Source of the DNA: an uncultured Actinomycetes bacterium
GTDB taxonomy: Bacteria; Actinomycetota; Thermoleophilia; Solirubrobacterales; Solirubrobacteraceae
Assembly (NCBI GenBank): GCA_937888775.1
Contig: CALAQT010000348.1
Span: 1 to 46,468, forward strand
Reading direction: 5' to 3'
DNA: 46,468 nt
Below the pieces are notes generated by a model. It was not told where the DNA came from and did not search any database. It saw nothing but the letters and a program-made list of their open reading frames with translations. The translations under genes and the position numbers were made by a program. This document shows positions 8,533 through 16,991 of the stretch, piece by piece; the stretch's first letter is position 1; each line of letters opens with the position of its first letter.

Positions 8533-9437
8533 AGTTGCTGATGTTCCGTGAGGGCAACGAGCGCCGCCTCGGCGTGGCTCGCAGTGGCGCACCCGACGAG
8601 ATCGTCGACGTGACCGAGGCAACCGCCGGGTCCGGCTCGGCGTCACTTCCCATCGACGTCCTCGGCGTCATCGACGGGGGCGAGGAGGCTCTCAACCGTC
8701 TCGGCGAGTTGGCGTCGTCGGGCTCCGGTGAGGGAGTCCGACGGCTCGCGGACCTGGCCTTGCTGTCACCCTTCGATCCGCCACGGGGCAACGTGCTCGC
8801 CATCGGCCGCAACTACCAGAAGCACGCCGAAGAGGGGGCGCGCGCGCTCAACACCGAGGTGGGGCCGCCGACGATCTTCACCAAGGCGATCACCACCATC
8901 ACGGGCCCCCACTCCGACATCCCCATCAACGCGGCGGTGAGCACCAATATCGACTGGGAAGTCGAGCTGGGAGTGGTCATCGGGCGACGCGGCTCCAACA
9001 TCAAGCGGGCCAACGCGCTCGACCACGTGTTCGGCTACACCGTCCTCAACGACGTGACGGCGCGGGACATCCAGAACGGATGGGGCGGCCAGTGGTTCAA
9101 GGGCAAGAGCCTGGACGGCTCGTGCCCGGTGGGCCCCTGGGTCCTGACCAAGGATGAGGTGCCCGACGTGCAGGCGCTCCAGTTGCACCTGCGCGTCAAC
9201 GGTGTCCTCAAGCAGGATGGCAACACGCGGGACATGATCTATCCCGTCGACGAGATCATCGAGTGGTTGTCGGTGGGCATGACGCTGTTGCCCGGCATGC
9301 TGATCGCCACGGGGACCCCTGATGGCGTCGGCTTCGCGCGCACCCCGCCGGAGTTCCTGCGCCCGGGCGACGTGATGGAGACGGAGGTGGAGGGGATCGG
9401 GCAGCTCCGCAACACCGTGGTCGACTGGGCGTCGTAG
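8529..9437 (+). CDS. fumarylacetoacetate hydrolase family protein
   Basis: A 302-residue enzyme of the FAH superfamily, which hydrolyses, isomerises or decarboxylates 2,4-dioxo acids and related intermediates of aromatic degradation. The C-terminal catalytic domain starts at about residue 85 (VLAIGRNYQKHAEEG). It carries the metal-binding acidic pair in DWEVELGVVIGR and the following NDVTARDIQ. The active-site segments KGKSLDGSCPVGP and GTPDGVGFA are also present. Small N-terminal domain of about 80 residues as in bacterial members. The start at 8529 overlaps the livF stop. Exact substrate (acylpyruvate, 2-hydroxyhepta-dienedioate, ureidoglycolate-like) cannot be told. Next to an HMG-aldolase-type enzyme, a role in cleaving a ring-derived dicarboxylate is plausible. 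Confidence 0.88.
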   Translation: MKLLMFREGNERRLGVARSGAPDEIVDVTEATAGSGSASLPIDVLGVIDGGEEALNRLGELASSGSGEGVRRLADLALLSPFDPPRGNVLAIGRNYQKHAEEGARALNTEVGPPTIFTKAITTITGPHSDIPINAAVSTNIDWEVELGVVIGRRGSNIKRANALDHVFGYTVLNDVTARDIQNGWGGQWFKGKSLDGSCPVGPWVLTKDEVPDVQALQLHLRVNGVLKQDGNTRDMIYPVDEIIEWLSVGMTLLPGMLIATGTPDGVGFARTPPEFLRPGDVMETEVEGIGQLRNTVVDWAS

Positions 9438-9445
9438 GGGCGTCC

Positions 9446-10147
9446 ATGAACGAGTCGGTCACGAGCGGTGATCCCGTCGTGGTGCACACCATCGTGCGCG
9501 CAGACCAGGCGGCGGTGGCGCGGCTGGCCGCGCTAGGGGTCACCACGGTGCACGAGGCGCAGGAAAGGCGGGGGCTGCTCGATACGGCCGTGCGTCCCAT
9601 CCAGCAGGGGGTCCGGCTGGCAGGGCCGGCGGTCACGGTGCTCTGCCAGCCGGGCGACAACCTCATGGTCCACCTGGCTGTGGAAGTGTGCCGTGAGGGT
9701 GACGTGCTGGTGGTCGCGATGGCGTCGCCGAGCAGCGATGGCGTGCTGGGTGAACTGCTTGCGACATCGCTGCGCGCCCACGGCGTCATCGCGGCGATCG
9801 TGGACGCCGGCGTACGCGATGTCGCCGAGCTTCGGGCGATGCGGTTCCCGGTCTGGTCGCGCTGGATCAGCGCCCAGGGGACGAGCAAGACACACCCCGG
9901 CGCGGTGAACCGGCCCATCGTGTGCGCCGGACACCTGGTGAGCCCGGGGGACGTGATCGTCGCCGACGACGATGGCGCCGTCTGTGTCGCCGCACGCGAC
10001 GCTGCGGAGGTGGCCGAACGCGCCGAGCAGCGCGCCGCACACGAGGACCAGCTCCGCGAGCGGCTGGCCGCCGGTGAGTTGAGCGCCGACCTGCTCGGCC
10101 TGCGGTGGCCGGCTGATCGAGACGGCAGCGCATCGCGTGAGCGGTGA
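9446..10147 (+). CDS. RraA / HMG-CHA aldolase family protein (4-carboxy-4-hydroxy-2-oxoadipate aldolase-like)
   Basis: A 233-residue RraA-fold protein. The segments DNLMVHLAVEVCREGDVLVV and DAGVRDVAELR match class II HMG/CHA pyruvate aldolases; the R-D pair (about residues 124-125) and the acidic residue three further on bind substrate and metal in the family. The loop GTSKTHPGAVNRP is closer to CHA aldolases (LigK/GalC type) than to RNase E inhibitor RraA. Such enzymes split 4-hydroxy-4-methyl- or 4-carboxy-4-hydroxy-2-oxoadipate to pyruvate plus oxaloacetate or pyruvate, and often decarboxylate oxaloacetate. The ATG at 9446 follows a GTAGGGG ribosome site, and the stop overlaps the next gene (GTGA). 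The C-terminus has an Ala/Glu-rich helix. Confidence 0.82.
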   Translation: MNESVTSGDPVVVHTIVRADQAAVARLAALGVTTVHEAQERRGLLDTAVRPIQQGVRLAGPAVTVLCQPGDNLMVHLAVEVCREGDVLVVAMASPSSDGVLGELLATSLRAHGVIAAIVDAGVRDVAELRAMRFPVWSRWISAQGTSKTHPGAVNRPIVCAGHLVSPGDVIVADDDGAVCVAARDAAEVAERAEQRAAHEDQLRERLAAGELSADLLGLRWPADRDGSASRER

Positions 10148-10905
10148 CTCATCTCGACGCGGCGCGGCTGCTGTTGGTTGCCAGCGCCGCGTTGCTGGCG
10201 GGTGCGGTGAACGCGGTCGCCGGCGGCGGCACGCTTCTGTCGTTCCCCGCCCTGCTGCTGCTGGGATTCCCGGCCCTGACCGCCAACGTCACCAACACGC
10301 TGGGATTGCTGCCCGGCTATGCCGGTGGCAGCATCGCGTACCGGGCTGAACTCTCAGTCCAAGGTCAGCGGGTGCTGTTCCTTGGACCGATCAGCGTGGT
10401 GGGGGCGGTGGGCGGCGCCATCCTGCTCACGCGCACGTCGAACAGCGTGTTCGCCGCGGTGGTCCCCTGGCTCATCTTGTTCGCGTGCGGGCTGCTCCTC
10501 GTGCAGCCGGTGGTCACGTCAAGAGTGCGCTCCCGCCGGCCCGAACGCGAGCAGCACCGTGCGCCGATCCTCGTGGTCGCGCAGTTCCTTGGCGGGATCT
10601 ACGGCGCCTTCTTCGGCGCCGGCCTCGGCGTGATGATGCTGGCCGTCCTTGGACTGTTCATACGCGACGACCTGCAACGCATCAACGCGCTCAAAGGGAT
10701 GATGGCGCTCATCATCAATGTCGTCGCGGCTATCTACTTCGCCTTCTTCGGCCCCGTGTCGTGGACCGCCGTGGCGGTGATGCTGCCGGCGAGCGCCGCG
10801 GGCGGTTTCGCCGGTGTGGCGCTGGCCCGGCGGCTGCGACCGGCCGTGCTACGCACGCTGGTCGTCGCATTCGGCATCGCCTTCGCGCTGCGTCTGCTGC
10901 TGTAG
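10144..10905 (+). CDS. TauE/SafE family membrane protein (sulfite/organic anion exporter-like)
   Basis: A 253-residue membrane protein with about eight hydrophobic segments in two halves. The typical TauE motifs are GAVNAVAGGGTLLSFPALLLLGFPALTANVTN in the first half and LGGIYGAFFGAGLGVMML in the second. The GTG start overlaps the aldolase stop. The family moves sulfite, sulfoacetate, taurine or other small anions. In this operon it may export or exchange a by-product or import the substrate. The direction is unknown. Confidence 0.85.
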   Translation: MTHLDAARLLLVASAALLAGAVNAVAGGGTLLSFPALLLLGFPALTANVTNTLGLLPGYAGGSIAYRAELSVQGQRVLFLGPISVVGAVGGAILLTRTSNSVFAAVVPWLILFACGLLLVQPVVTSRVRSRRPEREQHRAPILVVAQFLGGIYGAFFGAGLGVMMLAVLGLFIRDDLQRINALKGMMALIINVVAAIYFAFFGPVSWTAVAVMLPASAAGGFAGVALARRLRPAVLRTLVVAFGIAFALRLLL

Positions 10906-10910
10906 CGCGC

Positions 10911-12182
10911 ATGGAAGATGACCGCCGCAAACCGACCCCGTCTGTGTCTTCCGCAGGCCGTTCATTCGTGCCGCACGACCTTGTGCGCCCGCTCATCGGA
11001 GCGGAGTCCGGGCCGCTGGCCGGGCTGAGGGTAGCTGTAAAGGACGCCTACGACATCGAGGGCGAGCGCACAGGCATCGGCAGCCCCGAGTGGCTCGCCA
11101 ACCGTCCTCCCGCAATGGTCACAGCCGAGGTGGTCCGCAGGGTCCTCGACGCCGGCGCCACCGTCGTCGGCAAGACGATCTGTGACGAGTTCCTGTACAG
11201 CATCACCGGTGCCAACGCCCACTACGGCACACCGCTCAACCCGCACGCCAGGGACCGGCTTCCGGGCGGTTCGTCTAGTGGCTCGGCAAGCGCCGCGGCC
11301 GGCGGCGCCTGTGACTTCGCCCTCGGCACCGACACCGGCGGGTCGATCCGCATTCCCGCCGCGTTCTGTGGACTGTACGGATTGCGCCCGACACGCGGCC
11401 GAGTTGACATGGCCGGGATCCAGGCGATGGCGCCCTCGTTCGACTCCGCCGGGTGGCTCGCGCCCGAGGCCGAACTGGTGCGCGCCGTCGGGCGTGTGCT
11501 TCTCGACGACCGGCCGGTGACAGCCGCGGTCGACCGGGTGCTCCTAGCAACGGATCTCCTCGCTGTCGCTGATTCGCCGAGCCGTGACGCGGTGGAGGAT
11601 TCTCTCGCGCGGGCCGGCCATGAACTGCCAGTGCCGCAGCTCGTGCAACTGGCGCCCGAGGGGTTAGCCGAATGGTCGGAGTGCTTCCGTGTCATCCAGG
11701 CGTTCGAGACGTGGCAGACGTTCGGTGCGTGGATCACAGCCCATGATCCGCGCCTTGGCCCTGGAATCGATGAGCGCATGGCGTATGCGTCGACCGTCGA
11801 CGCTGACGCTGTCGCTGCCGCCCGCCGCCGGCGTGTGGCGGTGACAGAGCGGCTCGGCGACGTGCTCACACCGGGGACCGTGGTGATCCTGCCGACCGCC
11901 CCCTGTGCGGCCCCGCGACTGTCGGCGTCGGCCGAGCAGCTGCGCGAGTTTCGCAGCCGCTCCCTGCTGCTCACGTGCCCGAGCGGCCTGGGCGGGCTGC
12001 CGCAGGTGTCGCTGCCGATCGGGAGGGAGGGCTCCCCACCCCTCGCCATGTCGGTACTCGGATGGGCGGGCGGCGACGAAGCCCTCCTCGACCTGTCGTG
12101 CCGGCTGGGTGGAACCCAACTCCGCCAGGACGATGCCTCACGCCCTCATGCGCGCAACGCGACAGACTCCGTTATCAAGTAA
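10911..12182 (+). CDS. amidase signature family amidohydrolase
   Basis: A 423-residue amidase-signature enzyme. The Ser-cisSer-Lys triad is visible: lysine in LRVAVKDAYD, cis-serine in the glycine/serine-rich GGSSSGSASAAAGG, and the nucleophile in GTDTGGSIRIPAAFCGLYG. The length is short, like AMI1-type amidases rather than GatA. It should hydrolyse a small amide to acid plus ammonia. It starts 5 nt after the TauE-like gene, so it closes the operon. The last 15 or so residues (ASRPHARNATDSVIK) look like an added tail, and the stop codon abuts a G-rich tandem repeat, so the 3' end may have been rearranged. Confidence 0.87.
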   Translation: MEDDRRKPTPSVSSAGRSFVPHDLVRPLIGAESGPLAGLRVAVKDAYDIEGERTGIGSPEWLANRPPAMVTAEVVRRVLDAGATVVGKTICDEFLYSITGANAHYGTPLNPHARDRLPGGSSSGSASAAAGGACDFALGTDTGGSIRIPAAFCGLYGLRPTRGRVDMAGIQAMAPSFDSAGWLAPEAELVRAVGRVLLDDRPVTAAVDRVLLATDLLAVADSPSRDAVEDSLARAGHELPVPQLVQLAPEGLAEWSECFRVIQAFETWQTFGAWITAHDPRLGPGIDERMAYASTVDADAVAAARRRRVAVTERLGDVLTPGTVVILPTAPCAAPRLSASAEQLREFRSRSLLLTCPSGLGGLPQVSLPIGREGSPPLAMSVLGWAGGDEALLDLSCRLGGTQLRQDDASRPHARNATDSVIK

Positions 12183-12187
12183 AATTT

Positions 12188-12219
12188 GGGGGAGATTTTG
12201 GGGAGATTTTGGGGAGATT
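12188..12219 (+). repeat. G-rich tandem repeat (GGGGAGATTTT x3)
   Basis: Directly after the amidase stop, the unit GGGGAGATTTT occurs nearly three times (G-runs at 12188, 12200 and 12211). It lies in a 179-base gap that is locally AT-richer than its surroundings. Three runs of four or more G could help a quadruplex form but are one short of a classic four-run motif. The remainder of the gap to 12361 holds nothing I can support. Confidence 0.6.
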
Positions 12220-12361
12220 GAATGTCCAGCACGGTTAGGTGTGAAGAAGGTAGGGACGCCGCGTGGCCACCATCACCCCGCAGTCTCACACGATGGCCGA
12301 AGCGGGCGCGCTCATGACGGGCGCGGTGTCGTTCGCGGGACCGAGTGGCGGTTAGCGAGCA

Positions 12362-13384
12362 ATGAGCGGACAGCCGGAGGACCGGTACCGACATCTGCCG
12401 TACCGGCGCTGCGGGCGCAGCGGTCTCAAGCTGCCTGCGATCTCGCTTGGCCTATGGCAGAACTTCGGTGGCGACACCCCACTCGAAGGGCAACGCTCCG
12501 TCATCCGCCGCGCGTTTGACCTGGGCATCACGCACTTCGACCTGGCCAACAACTACGGCCCGCCACCCGGCTCGGCGGAGGAGAACTTCGGCCGCATCCT
12601 GGCAACTGACCTGGCCGGACATCGTGACGAGCTGGTGATCTCGACCAAGGCGGGTTACGACATGTGGCCTGGGCCGTACGGCGAGTGGGGCTCGCGCAAG
12701 TACGTCCTGGCCAGCCTCGATCAGAGCTTGAGGCGCATGGGGCTGGAGTACGTGGATATCTTCTACTCGCACCGCTTCGACCCGGCGACTCCCTTGGAAG
12801 AAACCATGGGGGCGCTCGACACCGCGGTGCGGCAGGGCAAGGCGCTCTACGTCGGCCTGTCGTCGTATTCGGCTCAGCGCACGCGGGACGCGACCGCCAT
12901 CCTTCGCAGACTGGGGACGCCGCCGCTCATCCACCAGCCGTCGTACTCCATGCTCAACCGGTGGATCGAAGGTGAACTCCTCGATGTGCTTGGAGAGGAG
13001 GGGATTGGCTGTATCACCTTCTCGCCTCTTGCGCAGGGGCTGCTCACCGACAAGTACCTCGCCGGGATCCCCGCCGGCTCTCGGGCGAGCCATCGTGGGT
13101 CGTTTTCCGAGGAAATGCTGAGCGAGGAGAACCTGACCAAGATCCGCGCCCTCGACCAGATCGCGGCGCGGCGCGGCCAGACGCTGGCGCAGATGGCGCT
13201 GGCATGGACGCTGCGTAGCCCCTTGGTGACGTCGACGCTCGTCGGAGCCAGCAGCAAGGCCCAGCTCGAGCAAAATATCGCCGCCCTGAACAACTGCGAC
13301 TTTTCGGCCGAAGAGCTCGTGGAAATCGATCGTTACGCGACCGAGAGTGGCATCAATTTGTGGGCCGCCTCCAGCGCCGGCTGA
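12362..13384 (+). CDS. aldo/keto reductase, YghZ/Gpr (L-glyceraldehyde 3-phosphate reductase) type
   Basis: A 340-residue TIM-barrel NADPH reductase. The AKR tetrad is visible: Asp and Tyr in THFDLANNYGPPPGSAEE, Lys in VISTKAGYDMWPGPYGEWGS, and His in DIFYSHRFDPATPLEET. The long loop after the lysine and the GPPPGSAEENFG segment are characteristic of YghZ/MgrA-like AKR14 proteins. The C-terminal cofactor segment is STLVGASSKAQLEQNI. YghZ reduces L-glyceraldehyde 3-phosphate and methylglyoxal. It lies 179 nt after the amidase on the same strand and may be separately transcribed. A palindrome follows its stop. Confidence 0.88.
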   Translation: MSGQPEDRYRHLPYRRCGRSGLKLPAISLGLWQNFGGDTPLEGQRSVIRRAFDLGITHFDLANNYGPPPGSAEENFGRILATDLAGHRDELVISTKAGYDMWPGPYGEWGSRKYVLASLDQSLRRMGLEYVDIFYSHRFDPATPLEETMGALDTAVRQGKALYVGLSSYSAQRTRDATAILRRLGTPPLIHQPSYSMLNRWIEGELLDVLGEEGIGCITFSPLAQGLLTDKYLAGIPAGSRASHRGSFSEEMLSEENLTKIRALDQIAARRGQTLAQMALAWTLRSPLVTSTLVGASSKAQLEQNIAALNNCDFSAEELVEIDRYATESGINLWAASSAG

Positions 13385-13421
13385 TACGGCCACCGGTGAA
13401 CAGGCGGGACACTACCGAGGC

Positions 13422-13438
13422 GATCGGCCAGGCCGATC
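13422..13438. terminator. palindrome between convergent genes, possible bidirectional terminator
   Basis: GATCGGCC-a-GGCCGATC is a perfect inverted repeat with 8-base arms. It sits in the 54-base gap between the convergent aldo/keto reductase and the small minus-strand gene ending at 13439. The loop is very short and there is no T-tract, so termination is inferred from position only. Confidence 0.4.
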
Positions 13439-13705
13439 TCAGTAGTCGTCGAGAGGGCGATCCGTGAAAGCACGCGCGTACACGGGCGGCATGCTCTTCA
13501 CCGTCTGGCGGTCGCCGTCGTGGACCACAATGAAGTCACGCGCGTCGGCGTCCGGGCTGCCGAACCGGATCAGAACATTGGCGCCGGACGCCGCCATCTC
13601 CACCGTGCCGGAGTTGTCCGGGGCGATGAGTACGGCGTTCCGACTTGGCACGTCGATCTTCTGGACCTTCGTGCTGCCCCGATGGATAATTGTCAATGTC
13701 GTCAT
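13439..13705 (-). CDS. hypothetical protein (88 aa) downstream of PEP synthase
   Basis: Encodes 88 residues beginning MTTLTIIHRGSTKVQKIDVPSRNAVLIAPDN. The start has a clear GGAGG about 8 nt upstream. It is predicted to be all-beta, with strands TLTIIHRG, NAVLIAPD, TVEMAAS, NVLIRFG and DFIVVHD, and has a C-terminal acidic DRPLDDY. It has no signal peptide or membrane segment. It begins 34 nt after the PEP synthase stop on the same strand, so it probably shares its mRNA. I do not recognise the family. Confidence 0.65.
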   Translation of the reverse strand: MTTLTIIHRGSTKVQKIDVPSRNAVLIAPDNSGTVEMAASGANVLIRFGSPDADARDFIVVHDGDRQTVKSMPPVYARAFTDRPLDDY

Positions 13706-13739
13706 TTACGGCCTCCAGTTGGGCTGATCTGCTGCATTG

Positions 13740-16220
13740 CTACCCTCCGGGCCAGGCGAGCTCGCGCTCGATCGGTAGATGCGATGGGCGCCGCGGCTCG
13801 AGGATCTTGGGCCTCCATGCCGCCGGCGTGGTCGCCGCCGGTCTCAACGGCTCTGCGACCGCAAGCGCGACCGGCACCGCCGCGGCGATCCGCGTACGAG
13901 CCCGCGGTGCGAGCGCGCGAGCCGGTGGGCCGGCTGCCGTTGACTGTGTCGCCGCCGCTCTCAGCACGGTGCGCCACTCGGCCGCAGCGATCGTGCGGCG
14001 CACCTGGGGCACCGCATCGGGATTCACCGAGATCGAATCGATCCCGAGCCGGACCAGGTGCTCGGCGAACTCGGGATGGTTGGACGGTGCCTGACCGCAC
14101 AGCGACGAGGTGATCCCCGCCTGGCGGGCGGCGCCGATGATCCGGCTAATGGTGTCCAGAACGGCGCCATCGGACTCGTCGAAAAGGGCAGCGCACACTT
14201 CGGAGTCCCTGTCCACCCCGAGCATGAGCTGGGTGAGGTCGTTGCTGCCGATAGAGACACCCTCGATGCCCATCGCCGCATACTCCGGGATCCGGTACGC
14301 GACCGATGGCACCTCGGCCATCACCCACACGGGAAGTACCCGCCGGTCGGCGACCGGGCTCGAGTCCACCACGTCGAGGCAGGCCTCGAGTTCCCACGCG
14401 GTGCGGACGAAGGGGATCATCAGGCGAATGTTGGGGGTCTGCTCCACTACACGGGCGAGCATCTCCAACTCAAGCCGGAACAGGTCGGGCTCTCGCACGT
14501 ATCGATAGCAGCCCCGGTATCCGATCATCGGGTTCTCCTCGTGCGGCTCGAAACGATCGCCGCCCTCGAGGTTGCGGAACTCATTGGTCCGGAAGTCGAT
14601 GCTTCGGTACACCACGGGCCGCGGGAAGAACGCCTCGGTTATGCGCAGGACCGAAGCGGACATCGCATCGACGAACGTCTTCTGCTCGCCACGCTCGAGC
14701 AGCAGCCGTGGGTGCACGCCCCTGAGCGCGTCAGCGATCATGAACTCGGCACGAAGCAGGCCGACTCCGTCGACCGGCATCGCTGCCACAGCCTCGGCGT
14801 GGTCCGCCATCGCCAAGTTGACGTAGAGGCGGGTGCCGAGCACTTGCGGTTCCGCCGGTGCGGCCGGGGGCGCGGCAGTTGTCATCGCCGTCGTCTTCGG
14901 GACGTCGATTCCACCGACCTCGACGACCCCCTCGGTGACCTGGCCCTTCGCGCCGTTGACGGTGACCATCTCGCCATCACGCAGCACGGTCGTGGCATTG
15001 TGGGTGCCGACCACGCAGGGGACGCCAAGCTCGCGGCTGACGATGGCGGCGTGACACGTCATCCCTCCTGCGTCCGTGACCAGGGCGGCGGCGCGTCGCA
15101 TGGTGGGGATCCAGTCCGGGTTGGTCATTGGGGCGACGAGCACCTCGCCAGCGCGCAACTTCTCACCCTCCTGAGCCGAGAGTAGGACCCGAACCAGCCC
15201 TGATGCCTGTCCCGCGGATGCGGCCAGGCCACGCACCAGCACGCGACCGGCGGGAGCCACGCGCTCGGTGGCTGAGGCCATCGCGGTGATCGGGCGCGAT
15301 TGCACTAGGTACGTCTTCCCCTTCTCGATAGCCCATTCGATGTCCTGGCTGCTCCCGTAGTGAGCCTCAACTTGCATGCCGAGCTTTGCCAGCTCGATCG
15401 CTTCCTCGTCGCTGAGCACACGCTTCGCTGCCATATCCGGGTCGAGCGTGACCCGCTGGTCATGGCCGTCCGGGCCGCACACGATGGCCGTCGACTTCGT
15501 GCCGATCCTGGCCTGCACAACGCGCGGTCCGCTCTTGGAGAGCACGTAGGTATCGGGCTCGACCTGCCCGCCCACCACTACCTCGCCCTGCCCGAAAGCA
15601 GCTTCGATCACCATGCTATCGGGGTCCGCGGTCGACGGATTGATGGTGAACATGACCCCCGACCGCTCCGACGGGATCATCTCCTGCACGATGACCGCGA
15701 GAGTCGGCTCTTCGGTCAGGGCGAGCTTCGCCCGATAGAAGATGACGCGCTGGCCATACAGCGATGCCCAGCAGTCGACCACCCGGGCCAGCAGCTCCTC
15801 GTCGCCCGCGACGTTGGTGAAGGTCGCGTTCATGCCCGCGAACGACGTCCCCGCGGTATCTTCGCTGGTACCCGACGAGCGCACGGCTACTCGCGTCCCG
15901 GGGCCGAGACGGTGATAAGCGTCCAGAACGGCGGACGCGAGCGTCGGCGGAAGCGGCGTGGATCCAAGCAACTCCTGGGCTGCAGTCGCCGCCCGCTCGA
16001 GGCTCACCGGATTGTCGGGGGCGACGCCGGTCAGCAGAGCCCTCAGCTTGGCGCGAGCGCCGCTCTGCTCGATGGCGTCGACGTAGGCGGCGGCGGTGAT
16101 CACGAAACCGGGCGGGACCGGCATGCCCGCGCGTGTGAGCTCACCCAGGTTCGCCCCCTTTCCCCCTGCGACTTCGGTGTCGGCGACGCCGAGCTCTTCG
16201 AATCTGCGGATGTACTCCAC
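13740..16220 (-). CDS. ppsA: phosphoenolpyruvate synthase (pyruvate, water dikinase)
   Basis: About 826 residues. It converts pyruvate, ATP and water to PEP, AMP and phosphate, the gluconeogenic entry step. The N-terminal ATP-grasp region begins [28 protein letters not shown]. The phosphohistidine is in [14 protein letters not shown], near residue 390. The C-terminal PEP/pyruvate barrel includes [20 protein letters not shown] and the catalytic cysteine in [18 protein letters not shown] lies 7 nt before a GTG at 16220, favouring this start over the GTG at 16226. After the normal end (near AAEWRTVL) there is an extra tail of roughly 55 residues rich in Ala, Pro and Arg, probably disordered. It may have grown by loss of the original stop. 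It fits with the PFOR, citrate synthase and malic enzyme elsewhere in the window. Confidence 0.92.
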   Translation of the reverse strand: MEYIRRFEELGVADTEVAGGKGANLGELTRAGMPVPPGFVITAAAYVDAIEQSGARAKLRALLTGVAPDNPVSLERAATAAQELLGSTPLPPTLASAVLDAYHRLGPGTRVAVRSSGTSEDTAGTSFAGMNATFTNVAGDEELLARVVDCWASLYGQRVIFYRAKLALTEEPTLAVIVQEMIPSERSGVMFTINPSTADPDSMVIEAAFGQGEVVVGGQVEPDTYVLSKSGPRVVQARIGTKSTAIVCGPDGHDQRVTLDPDMAAKRVLSDEEAIELAKLGMQVEAHYGSSQDIEWAIEKGKTYLVQSRPITAMASATERVAPAGRVLVRGLAASAGQASGLVRVLLSAQEGEKLRAGEVLVAPMTNPDWIPTMRRAAALVTDAGGMTCHAAIVSRELGVPCVVGTHNATTVLRDGEMVTVNGAKGQVTEGVVEVGGIDVPKTTAMTTAAPPAAPAEPQVLGTRLYVNLAMADHAEAVAAMPVDGVGLLRAEFMIADALRGVHPRLLLERGEQKTFVDAMSASVLRITEAFFPRPVVYRSIDFRTNEFRNLEGGDRFEPHEENPMIGYRGCYRYVREPDLFRLELEMLARVVEQTPNIRLMIPFVRTAWELEACLDVVDSSPVADRRVLPVWVMAEVPSVAYRIPEYAAMGIEGVSIGSNDLTQLMLGVDRDSEVCAALFDESDGAVLDTISRIIGAARQAGITSSLCGQAPSNHPEFAEHLVRLGIDSISVNPDAVPQVRRTIAAAEWRTVLRAAATQSTAAGPPARALAPRARTRIAAAVPVALAVAEPLRPAATTPAAWRPKILEPRRPSHLPIERELAWPGG

Positions 16221-16429
16221 GGCCACTCTCCTCTCATCGGTTACCCCTTGATCATCACCGCAGCGGAGGCAGTTACCAGGGGCTTAGGTCCCGATCAGTT
16301 CCGCCCCATGGCCTCCGCACGACTGCACAGCTGCTCGAATGGGCTCAAGCGTTCCCACTCTTTGGCTCGCTCGGGTGCGCGAGATCGGGCGTGGGCCGCA
16401 CGCTGACCGCGTGTGGCAATTAGCCCGGC

Positions 16430-16810
16430 CTAGCGGCGCGATTCAGGGCGCGCGTAGCGCCGTGCCAACCGACGCAACTGCAGCATCCGAGCGGCGCCCA
16501 ACAGGAATACGATCAAGCCGCCCAGCAGCGCGGCCAAGAGAAGATCGAGCCCCAGCGGGATGGTCCATTGCATGTTAAAGAAGCGGGTCTTTGCTGCGGT
16601 CAGGTTCTGGAGAACAAAGACAATGACAACGATGAGCAACAACATGCCGACGCCCAACGCCCAATAGACAACGCCGGTGCGCGTGGTCGGTACCGTGGGC
16701 CGCGGCGCCGTTGCGCCGACGACAGCGGGCTCAGCGACTGTGGCAGCGGGCGACGGCGGTGGTGCATCGGGTTGATTCCCGCGCGGCGGTGGCAACTCTG
16801 TTTGGCTCAT
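16430..16810 (-). CDS. LapA-domain (DUF1049) membrane protein
   Basis: A 126-residue protein. Residues 1-45 are rich in Pro and Ala and probably disordered in the cytoplasm. They are followed by two membrane segments, GVGMLLLIVVIVFVLQN and GLDLLLAALLGGLIVFLLG. The first ends in the LapA hallmark FVLQN, then a short TRFFNMQWTIPLG hairpin, and the protein ends in an Arg-rich cytoplasmic tail. LapA proteins help envelope assembly in Proteobacteria; Gram-positive members have no known role. No ribosome site is seen. It is monocistronic, with about 200 bases on either side. Confidence 0.8.
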   Translation of the reverse strand: MSQTELPPPRGNQPDAPPPSPAATVAEPAVVGATAPRPTVPTTRTGVVYWALGVGMLLLIVVIVFVLQNLTAAKTRFFNMQWTIPLGLDLLLAALLGGLIVFLLGAARMLQLRRLARRYARPESRR

Positions 16811-16889
16811 CTGGAACAGTCATAGCACGAGTGGACTGAGTGGCGTCGCCGCACGCGGTGTGAATCCGTCAGACAAATGGGGGCCCACC

Positions 16890-16924
16890 GGCCAGTCGAG
16901 CGAGCGCAGCGAGGGAGACTGGCC
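16890..16924. repeat. inverted repeat flanking a GAGCGAGCGCAGCGAGG core
   Basis: GGCCAGTC at 16890-16897 is the exact reverse complement of GACTGGCC at 16917-16924. The 19 bases between contain the purine-rich core. The second arm overlaps the acceptor end of the adjacent tRNA-like scrap. It could form a hairpin downstream of the minus-strand oxidoreductase gene and serve as its terminator. Confidence 0.5.
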
Positions 16925-16947
16925 GGGGAGAGAGGATTCGAACCTAG
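16920..16947 (-). pseudogene. tRNA 3'-end-like fragment (T-arm, acceptor strand and CCA)
   Basis: On the minus strand the sequence reads CTAGGTTCGAATCCTCT (T-arm), then CTCCCCG, then G and CCA. That is the layout of a tRNA 3' end. The two outer T-stem pairs do not match. The bases upstream belong to the end of the oxidoreductase gene at 16992 and its 3' flank and contain no anticodon arm, D-arm or CGGGGAG 5' strand. It is therefore a scrap, not a gene. Such scraps are left by integration at tRNA genes or by rearrangement. Confidence 0.5.
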
Positions 16948-16991
16948 GCGGACCACCGCAGCACCAGCACGTTCGGTCATGGCCATTGAGT

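Noticed and set aside
9446..10147. RNase E inhibitor RraA
   Set aside because: The fold is the same, but the GTSKTHPGAVNRP loop and catabolic context fit HMG/CHA aldolases better.
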